DNA of 64,000 nt from Kitasatospora atroaurantiaca. GTDB lineage: Bacteria > Actinomycetota > Actinomycetes > Streptomycetales > Streptomycetaceae. How positions within the stretch are numbered: the first letter of the stretch is position 1; every line of letters begins with the position of its first letter. The position numbers and the translations under genes are program-made. The notes beneath the pieces were generated by a model. The model was not told the DNA's origin and did not search any database. It saw only the letters and a list, made by a program, of their open reading frames with translations. Below are positions 25,577-33,800 of the stretch, piece by piece. The stretch covers positions 3,286,001 to 3,350,000 of the forward strand of contig NZ_VIVR01000001.1 of assembly GCF_007828955.1 (NCBI RefSeq), read 5' to 3'.

Positions 25577-26893
25577 ATGTACCGAGAAACGGATCTCTCT
25601 GCCATGCCTTCTGAGACGGCCCGCCACCCGCGCCGTTCCGCCGGCACGTCCGGGACGGAGCTCCCGCTCGCGGCAATCCTCTACGACCTGGGATCGGCCG
25701 GACCGGCCGAGATCCTGGCGGCGGCCCGCGGCGTCTGCCGGACGGTCTTCCTGTGCGACCCGGCACGACCCCATGTCGCCGAAATCCTCCCCGAGATACG
25801 GAAGTACGCCGACGTCGTCGAGATCGACGACGACCTCGGACGTACCGCCCACACGCTCGCCGAGCTGCGGCCCGACGGCCTCACCACCTTCAGCGAGTAC
25901 GCGATCCTGGAGACCGCCGAGCTGGCGCAGCGGTGCGGCCTGCCCTTCCACCACCCCACGACGGCCGCCCGGCTGACCGACAAGTACCTCCAGCGGGAGG
26001 CCCTGTCCGCCGCCGGCGTGCAGGTCACCCGGTGTCTGGTGGTGCACGGCCCGGAGGATGCGGCCGAGGCCGTGGCAACGGTCGGGCTGCCCGCCGTGCT
26101 CAAGCCCCGCCAGGGGGCGGGCAGCCGCGCCACGTACCGGGTGGAGACCCCCGAGGAGCTCCGGACGGCACTCGCCGGGATCCCCGAACACACCGGGCCT
26201 GCCGAGGAGTTCGTCGTCGAGGAGCTCCTCGTCGGGGACCCGGCCGGTGCGGGTGGCGACTGGGGCGACTACGTCTCGGTCGAGTCCCTGGTCCAGCACG
26301 GCGAGGTCCAGCACGTCTGCGTGACCGGGAAGTTCCCGCTCGCCGAGCCGTTCCGCGAGGTCGGCCAGTTCCTGCCGGCCACCCTGCCCGCCGAGCTGGC
26401 GCGGCGCTGTACGGACCTCGCCGGGCAGGCGGTGACCGCGCTCGGGGTCACCGTCGGGGTCACCCACACGGAACTCAAGCTGACCGCCGACGGTCCGCGG
26501 ATCATCGAGGTCAACGGCCGGATCGGCGGCTACGTCAACGACGTCCTGACCCGCTCCTCCGGCACCGGCCTGCTGCGCGCCGCACTCCGCGCCGCCGTCG
26601 GGCTGGACGCGCGGGTCGAGCCCCCGGCCTTCAGCCGGCTGGCCTACCGCCGCTACCTGGTGGCCCCGGCCGACGCCACCCGCGTCCTCACCCTGGACGG
26701 CACCGAGCTGGTCGCCGCGGTGCCCGGCGTGCAGTTCGTCGAGTGGCGGGCGGCCGCCGGCAGCGCGCTCGACTGGCGCGGCGGGACGCAGAGCTGTCTC
26801 GGTGTCGTCTACGGCACCGCGGCCGACCACCAGGACCTGCTGCGGACCGTCGCCGAGATCGACCGGGCCCTGGTCGCGACGTACGCCTACTGA
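25577..26893 (+). CDS. ATP-grasp ligase, first of the peptide cluster
   Basis: This 438-residue enzyme has the amino-acid-ligase type of ATP-grasp fold: TDKYLQREALSAAGVQ begins the domain, LPAVLKPRQGAGSRATYRV binds ATP, FVVEELLVGDP closes the site, and THTELKLTADGPRIIEVNGRIGGY holds the metal ligands Glu and Asn. Relatives form peptide bonds through acyl-phosphates. A second ATG at 25604 is equally likely; neither has a clear ribosome-binding site. It opens the run toward the NRPS genes, 154 bases upstream of the first. It probably ligates an amino acid to a free acid intermediate of the cluster. Confidence 0.85.
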   Translation: MYRETDLSAMPSETARHPRRSAGTSGTELPLAAILYDLGSAGPAEILAAARGVCRTVFLCDPARPHVAEILPEIRKYADVVEIDDDLGRTAHTLAELRPDGLTTFSEYAILETAELAQRCGLPFHHPTTAARLTDKYLQREALSAAGVQVTRCLVVHGPEDAAEAVATVGLPAVLKPRQGAGSRATYRVETPEELRTALAGIPEHTGPAEEFVVEELLVGDPAGAGGDWGDYVSVESLVQHGEVQHVCVTGKFPLAEPFREVGQFLPATLPAELARRCTDLAGQAVTALGVTVGVTHTELKLTADGPRIIEVNGRIGGYVNDVLTRSSGTGLLRAALRAAVGLDARVEPPAFSRLAYRRYLVAPADATRVLTLDGTELVAAVPGVQFVEWRAAAGSALDWRGGTQSCLGVVYGTAADHQDLLRTVAEIDRALVATYAY

Positions 26894-27047
26894 CCCTTCC
26901 TGACACTCCCTCGTCCCGCCACTCTCTTCACCCCCTCACACGCCGCGCCCGCCTGGAACCCAGGACGGCCCGCGTGGTGCCCCCTGCGGTCCGGCGCACC
27001 CCGCCGCACCGCTGTGCCCGCACGCCCTACCTGAGGAGCCGATCGCA

Positions 27048-30000
27048 GTGAGCACGTTCACCACGCCTGCCCGAACGCCCGAGGATCCGCTGGATCTCCC
27101 CGGCGCGCGCCCGTGCGCCGGGGACGCGTCGTGCTCGCTGCACCGCTCCGTGCGTACCCTCCCGCTGCCGCCCGCCGGGCCGGACGACGGTGCCCTGCTG
27201 CCGGCCGCCCTGGCCCTGGTGCTCCGCAGGTACACCGGCCGTGCGGAGGTGACGGTCGGCCGGCTGCTCGCGGGGGCGGCCGGCGCGGAGCCGTACGTGA
27301 TCGGGATCGACCCCGGGCTGACCCTCGGGGAGTTCGTCCGGCAGACCGCCCGCACGGCCGCTCCCGGCCGGGCCGTGACCCGCCGGGGGGACGAGGTCGA
27401 GCCGCAGACCGTCGTGGTGGCCGAGGACATCGAGGACGCGGCCGCACTCTTCCGGGAGACCACCGCGCACGGAGCCGTCCCGTTCGACCTGGCGGTGTCG
27501 GCCCGGCGGGAGGGCGGCACCGTCCGGCTCGACGCGCTGGTGCACGCCGACGCCGCCGATCCGCTGCTCGCCGAGACGGTCCTGCGGCACGTGGTGGCGG
27601 TCCTGAACGCCGTCATCGCCCGGCCGTCGCAGCTCGTCGCGGACACCTCCCTGCTCACCGCCGAGGAGCAGGCGTTCCTGGACACCTGCAACGCCACCGC
27701 CGTCCCGTACCCCCGGGACCGCAGCATCCCCGCCCTCTTCGCCGAGCAGGTCGCCGCGGCCCCGGGCCGTCCTGCGGTGGTGGGCGCCGACGGGACGGTC
27801 CTCGACTACGCCGAGCTGGACCGCCGTTCGGCCCGGCTGGCAGCGCGGCTGCGCCGCCACGGTGTCGGCCCTGGCAGCTCGGTCGCGCTGTGTGCCGAGC
27901 GCACGCCGGGCATGGTCGTGGCGACCCTGGCCATCCTCCGCGCCGGGGCCTGCTACGTCCCGGTCGAGCCCGGCTACCCGGCGGACCGGGTGCGGTTCGT
28001 CGTGGCGGACAGCGCCGCCGGGCTGATGCTCGCCGCGGACGCCGGGCGGAGCGCGGCGGCGGCCGCCGGCGTCCCGGTGCTCTCCTGGGAGACCGCCGCG
28101 GACAGCGCCGCAGACAGCACCGAGGACGCCGTCGAGACCCCCGGCGACGCCGAGGCCCGGGCGTACGTGATGTACACCTCGGGCACCACCGGCCGGCCCA
28201 AGGGCGTCCCGATCAGCCACCGCAACGTGGTCCGGCTGGTCCGTGGCAGCAACTTCGCGCAGTTCGGGTCGGACACCCGCATCCTGCAGACCGGCGCGCT
28301 GGCCTTCGACGCCGCCACCTTCGAGATCTGGGGCTCGCTGCTGAACGGCGGCACCCTGCACCTGACCGACGACGCGACCATCCTCGACGCGGCCGCCCTG
28401 GGCCGCGCCGTCGCCGCCCGCTCGATCACCACGATGTGGCTGACCGCGCCGCTCTTCAACCAACTGGTCGAGCAGGACGCGCTGCTCTTCCGCCCCCTGC
28501 GCGAACTCCTGGTCGGCGGTGACGCCCTGTCCGTACCGCACATCGGCCGGGTGCTGGCCGCCTGCCCAGGCCTGCGGGTGGTCAACGGGTACGGCCCGAC
28601 CGAGAACACCACCTTCTCCACCACCCACCACGTCACCCTGCCGCTCGACGACCGCATCCCGATCGGCCTGCCCATCGCCAACTCGACCGCTCATGTGGTG
28701 GACATCGACGGCGGCGCGCAGGCGCTCGGCATTCCCGGCGAGCTGCTGGTCGGCGGCGACGGCCTGACCAGCGGCTACCTCGGACGGCCCGAGCTGGACG
28801 CCCGGGCGTTCGTCCAGGCGTCCTTCGGGGGCGGCGAACGGCTCTACCGCACCGGCGACCTGGTACGACGGCTGCCCGACGGCACCCTCGAGTTCCTCGG
28901 CCGGGTGGACGACCAGGTGAAGATCCGCGGCTTCCGCGTCGAACCCGGCGAGGTGGCCCAGCAGGTCCTCCGGGAGCCGGGCGTCCAGGAGGCCGTGGTG
29001 GTCGCCCACCAGCGGGCCGAGGGCGGCGAGAAGTACCTGTGCGCGTACGTGACTTCGGGCGAGGACCTGGACACCCGGGAGCTGCGCGAAGCGCTGGCCC
29101 GACGGCTGCCGGCCCACCTCGTCCCCGCGCACATCGTGCTGCTGGACGCGCTGCCGCTCAACCGCAACGGCAAGGTCGACCGCTCCGCGCTGCCGGAGCC
29201 CACGCACCCCGGGCACTCCGACACGTCCCGGACCCGCGCACGCGACGAGACCGAGGCCGTCCTGGTCGGGCTCTGGCAGCAGGCGCTCGGCCTGGACTCG
29301 GTGGGCGTCCACGACGACTTCTTCGACCTGGGCGCGAGCTCGCTCACCGCGGCCATCCTCGGCAGCGGGATCCAGCGCGCCTTCGGCATCGAGTTCTCGG
29401 CTGCGCTGCTGCTCTCCCACCCCACCATCGAGGAGGTGGCCCGGCTGGTGCGGGTGGCCTGCGACAGCCCGGCCGACCGGGCGCCGCGCGAGCTTCCGCG
29501 CGCGCCGGAGCAGCCCGACTATCCCGTGCCGCCGCAGCAGAAGCGGCTCTACGTCGAGCAGTTGAAGGACGCGACGGCCACCTCGTACCACATCCCGCTG
29601 GTCGCCTACCTCCCTCGGGGCGTCGATGCGGACCGGCTGGAGCGGGCGTTCCGGTCGCTGATCGACCGTCACGAGGTGCTGCGGACCGCGTTCGAGCACA
29701 ACGGGACCGAGGTCAGGCAGCGCGTCCTGCCCGCCGTCCCGTTCGAGCTGGGGCGGGGTGCGGGGCCCGCGCCGTCCGTCATGGAGTTCCTGCGCCCGTT
29801 CGACCTGGCCGAACCGCCGCTGCTGCGGGCCGCGTTGCACCCCGACGGGGAGGGCTCCCGGCTCCTCCTCGACCTCCACCACATCATCGCGGACGGCACC
29901 GCCGTCCAGGTGCTGCTGGCCGAGCTCGCCGCCCTGTACGAGGGCCGGCCGCTGCCCGAGCCGAAGCACCGGTACCGGGACTACGCGCACTGGTGGGAGG

Positions 30001-30821
30001 CGACCGGGCGCGAGGAGGTGCGCAGCCGTCAGGAGCCCTTCTGGCTGGACGTCTTCGCCGAGCCGCCGGTCGGCGCGGATCTGCCGACGGACCGCGGCCG
30101 GCCCGCGACCCGCGGCACCGCGGGCGACCGGCTGGCCTTCGACCTCGGAGCCGGCCGGACGGCCGCCCTGCGCGCCCTGGTCACGAGCCGCCGGGTCACC
30201 ACCTTCAGCTTCCTGGCCGCGGTGCACGCACTGTTCCTGGCCGCGGTCACCGGCTCGTACGACGTCGTCGCGGGAATCCCGGCGGCCGGGCGGAGCCTGC
30301 CGGACCTCGCCGAGCTGCCGGGCATGTTCGCCAACACCGTCTGCCTGCGCAGCCGGATCGACCCCGACGACCCCTTCGAGGTGTACCTGCGCTCGACCGG
30401 CGAGCAGGTGGTGGAGGTCTTCCGTCACCAGGACCACCCCTTCGACGCGCTCGTCGAGCAGGTGGCCGGCGAACGCGACTACAGCCGCAACCCGCTCTTC
30501 GACGCCATGATCGCCCTGCAGCCCGCCGGGACCGACACCCAGTCGTTCCTGGGCGGCACGGTGCAGCCCGCCGACACCGCCACCACCCACACCATGTTCG
30601 ACCTGAACCTGCACTTCTTCGAGGCGGCGGACAGCATCGGGGCGGTCTGGGCCTACAGCACCGACCTGTTCGACCAGGCCACCGCGGAGATCTTCCGCGA
30701 TGTCCTCCTCAGGATCGTCGACGGCGCCCTGGCGGCGCCGGACACCCCGGTCGCCGGCCTTCTCGGGCACACCCCCAAGCCCCGGATTCCCCGCACCGTC
30801 GACATCGAGTTCGACCTGTGA
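27048..30821 (+). CDS. Non-ribosomal peptide synthetase, partial C - A(Val) - PCP - C
   Basis: This protein of 1257 residues has four parts. Residues 1-215 are only the C-terminal lobe of a condensation domain and lack the HHxxxDG site. Residues about 225-712 are an adenylation domain (YVMYTSGTTGRPKGV, NGYGPTENTTFST, YRTGDL, NRNGKVDR). Residues about 735-800 are a carrier domain with the phosphopantetheine Ser in DLGASSLTA. Residues about 815-1240 are a complete condensation domain with HHIIADG at 944-950. The specificity residues read against GrsA are D-A-F-W-L-G-G-T-F-K, close to the known valine code DAFWIGGTFK. AGGAG precedes the GTG. It passes its chain to the next NRPS, 77 bases downstream. 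Confidence 0.93.
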   Translation: MSTFTTPARTPEDPLDLPGARPCAGDASCSLHRSVRTLPLPPAGPDDGALLPAALALVLRRYTGRAEVTVGRLLAGAAGAEPYVIGIDPGLTLGEFVRQTARTAAPGRAVTRRGDEVEPQTVVVAEDIEDAAALFRETTAHGAVPFDLAVSARREGGTVRLDALVHADAADPLLAETVLRHVVAVLNAVIARPSQLVADTSLLTAEEQAFLDTCNATAVPYPRDRSIPALFAEQVAAAPGRPAVVGADGTVLDYAELDRRSARLAARLRRHGVGPGSSVALCAERTPGMVVATLAILRAGACYVPVEPGYPADRVRFVVADSAAGLMLAADAGRSAAAAAGVPVLSWETAADSAADSTEDAVETPGDAEARAYVMYTSGTTGRPKGVPISHRNVVRLVRGSNFAQFGSDTRILQTGALAFDAATFEIWGSLLNGGTLHLTDDATILDAAALGRAVAARSITTMWLTAPLFNQLVEQDALLFRPLRELLVGGDALSVPHIGRVLAACPGLRVVNGYGPTENTTFSTTHHVTLPLDDRIPIGLPIANSTAHVVDIDGGAQALGIPGELLVGGDGLTSGYLGRPELDARAFVQASFGGGERLYRTGDLVRRLPDGTLEFLGRVDDQVKIRGFRVEPGEVAQQVLREPGVQEAVVVAHQRAEGGEKYLCAYVTSGEDLDTRELREALARRLPAHLVPAHIVLLDALPLNRNGKVDRSALPEPTHPGHSDTSRTRARDETEAVLVGLWQQALGLDSVGVHDDFFDLGASSLTAAILGSGIQRAFGIEFSAALLLSHPTIEEVARLVRVACDSPADRAPRELPRAPEQPDYPVPPQQKRLYVEQLKDATATSYHIPLVAYLPRGVDADRLERAFRSLIDRHEVLRTAFEHNGTEVRQRVLPAVPFELGRGAGPAPSVMEFLRPFDLAEPPLLRAALHPDGEGSRLLLDLHHIIADGTAVQVLLAELAALYEGRPLPEPKHRYRDYAHWWEATGREEVRSRQEPFWLDVFAEPPVGADLPTDRGRPATRGTAGDRLAFDLGAGRTAALRALVTSRRVTTFSFLAAVHALFLAAVTGSYDVVAGIPAAGRSLPDLAELPGMFANTVCLRSRIDPDDPFEVYLRSTGEQVVEVFRHQDHPFDALVEQVAGERDYSRNPLFDAMIALQPAGTDTQSFLGGTVQPADTATTHTMFDLNLHFFEAADSIGAVWAYSTDLFDQATAEIFRDVLLRIVDGALAAPDTPVAGLLGHTPKPRIPRTVDIEFDL

Positions 30822-30898
30822 CGCCGCGTCGACCTGCGACGTCCCACGGCACCGACCCCGGGTCCGGGACCAGCTCCGGACCGCTCCGAAAGGACACC

Positions 30899-33800
30899 AT
30901 GTACGCCAGCGTGAACTCCGGGCAGCGGAAGATCGCAGCAGCCCAGCGCCCCCTCGGCACCGCCTACTGGAAGGGCGTGGTGCAGCCCGGTTGGACCCGT
31001 ACGGCCTTCCCGGCGGACCACCCGGCCTCCGTCGCCGCCGCAGCCGTCGCCGAGGAGCCGCTCGGCGCGGAGCTGACCGAGCGGCTGGACCGGACGAGCA
31101 AGGGCAGCGCCGACGCCCTGCACGTCCTGCTGGCCACGGCGCTCGCCGGGCTGCTGCACCGCAGCACGGGCTCCGAGGAGGTGACCCTCGGCCAGCCGGT
31201 GCCGGCCGGTGACCTGGCCGAGGGCGAACCGCTGACCGCTGCCCTGCCGCTCTCCTGCGAGCTCGACGCTTCCACCGACCTGCGGACGGCCCTCGCCCGG
31301 GTCCGTGAGGCGGTGCTCGGCGCGCTGGAGCACCGGGACTACCCGCTGGACCTGATCGCGGCCGAGGCCGGGCTCACCGCACCGGACGGCGGCAACCCGT
31401 TCTTCGACACCGCACTGCGTCTGGACGGGCTGCACGCCGGCCTCACCGCCCCCGTCCTGCTGGAGTTCGACCGGACGGACGGCGGACTGCGGCTGACCGT
31501 CAGCTGCGACCCCGCCCGGTACGAGGCCGCGAGCGCGCAGCGGATCGCCCGGCACTTCCGGCTGCTGCTCGACCGCTGGACCGCCGCGCCGGACACCGCC
31601 CTCGCCGACGTCGAGCTCACCACCGACGAGGACCTGCGCCGGCTGGCCGAGATCAACGACACGGCCGCGCCGTTCGAGGACACCGTCCGCATCCACGAGC
31701 TGTTCGAGCGCCGGGCTCTGGCCACGCCGGACGCGACCGCCGTCGTGCTGGACGACCGCACGGTGACGTACGCCGAGCTCGACGCCCGCGCCAACCGTCT
31801 CGCGCGCACCCTCGTCGACCGCGGGGTCGGCACCGATGTGCTGGTCCCGGTGGTCGCCGAGCGCTCGCTGGAGATGCTGGTCGCCGTGTACGCGGTGCTG
31901 AAGGCCGGCGGCGCCTACCTGCCGGTCGACCCCACCTACCCCGAGGACCGCATCCACTACCTCCTGCAGGACAGCGGGGCGAAGCTCGCCCTGGCCCGCC
32001 GGAGCTCGCTGGAGCTGGTGCCCTGGGAGGTCGAGGCCGTCGACCTCGACGACGAGGCGTCCTACGCGGAGGACGCGTCCTCGCCCGCCGTGGCCGGCAG
32101 CTCCACCGACCTCGCCTACGTCATCTACACCTCGGGCTCGACCGGCAACCCCAAGGGCGTCGCCGTCGAGCACCGCTCCGCGGTCAACCGCATCACGTGG
32201 ATGCAGAAGGCGTACCCGGTGGCCCCCGGCGACGTCATCCTGCAGAAGACCTCGATCTCCTTCGACGTCTCCGTCTGGGAGCTGTTCTGGTGGGGCTTCG
32301 AGGGCGCGGCGGTCTGCCTGCTGCCCCCGGGCGCCGAGAAGAACCCCGAGGCGATCATCGAGGCGGTGAAGCGGCACGGCGTCACCACCCTGCACTTCGT
32401 GCCGTCCATGCTCGCGGTCTTCCTCGACTACGCCCGCAGCCTCGGCGCCACCGGGGCGCTGGCCGGCCTGCGCCAGGTCTTCGCGAGCGGCGAGGCCCTG
32501 CCGCCGCACCTCGCGGCCCGCTTCGGCGAGCTGCTCACCTCCGCCGCGGGGACCCGCCTGATCAACCTGTACGGGCCCACCGAGGCCACCGTCGACGTCT
32601 CGCACCACGCGCTGCCGGTGGGCGTCGAGCCGCGCCGGGTGCCGATCGGCGCGCCGATCGACAACATCCGCCTGCACATCGTCGACCACCGGCTCCGGCC
32701 GCAGCCGGTCGGCATCCCCGGCGAGCTGTGCATCGCCGGCGTCGGGCTGGCCCGCGAGTACCTGGGCCGCCCGGAGCTGACCGCCGAGAAGTTCGTCGAG
32801 AACCCCTTCGAGGGCGAGCAGCGCATCTACCGCACCGGTGACCTGGCGCGCTGGCTGCCGGACGGGACGGTCGAGTACCTGGGCCGGATCGACAACCAGG
32901 TGAAGGTCCGCGGCTTCCGGATCGAGCCCGGCGAGATCGAGGAGCAGCTGCGCCGCCACCCGGCGGTCGCCGAGGCCGTCGTCGTCCCGCACCGCGCCGC
33001 CGACGAGCAGGTCTACCTGTACGGCTATGTGACGCTTGGCCAGAGGGGCCCCGCTCAGGAGGGGCCGGACGAGAAGGAGCTGAAGGAGCACCTGCGCGGC
33101 ATCCTGCCGGAGCACATGGTGCCCGCCCGGATCGTCCGGATCGACGCGCTCCCGGTCACGCCCAACGGCAAGCTGGACCGCAGGGCCCTGCCGGAGCCGC
33201 CCGCCACCGGCCAGACGGCCGGAGCCGCGTACACCGCGCCCTCGACGCCGACCGAGGAGCGGCTCGCGGAGATCTGGCGTGAGGTGCTGGGCGAGGAGAA
33301 GGTGGGCGTCCACGACTCCTTCTTCGCCCTCGGCGGCAACTCGATCCACTTCGTCAGCGTGCTCGCCCGGGCCAGGTCCTTCGGCCTGGACTTCAGCTTC
33401 CAGCAGTTCTTCCAGCACCCGACGGTCGCCGAGCTCGCGGCGATGCTCGACTCCGGTGCGCAGAGGACCGCCACCGAGTCGCAGGAGTTCGCGCCGTTCT
33501 CGCTGGTCCCCGACGCCGACCGGGCCCTGCTCCCGGCGGACGCCGAGGACGCCTACCCGATGTCCATGCTGCAGGCCGGCCTGATCTTCCAGAGCGAGAT
33601 CACCCGGGGCACCGCGCAGTACCACGACATCATCAGCTACCTGATCACCAGCCCGTTCGACCCGGAGGTGTTCGCGGAGGCCGTCCGCATCCTGGTCGAG
33701 CAGGCACCGATCCTGCGCACCACCTTCCACCTGGTCGGCTTCAGCGAGGCCCTGCAGATCGTGCGCAGCACCGTACCGCTGCCGCTGACCGTGACCGACC

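Noticed and set aside
29039..30898. Upstream extension of the second NRPS frame
   Set aside because: This part overlaps the first NRPS in another frame and is Arg/Pro-rich; the ATG at 30899 with GAAAGGA upstream is the true start.
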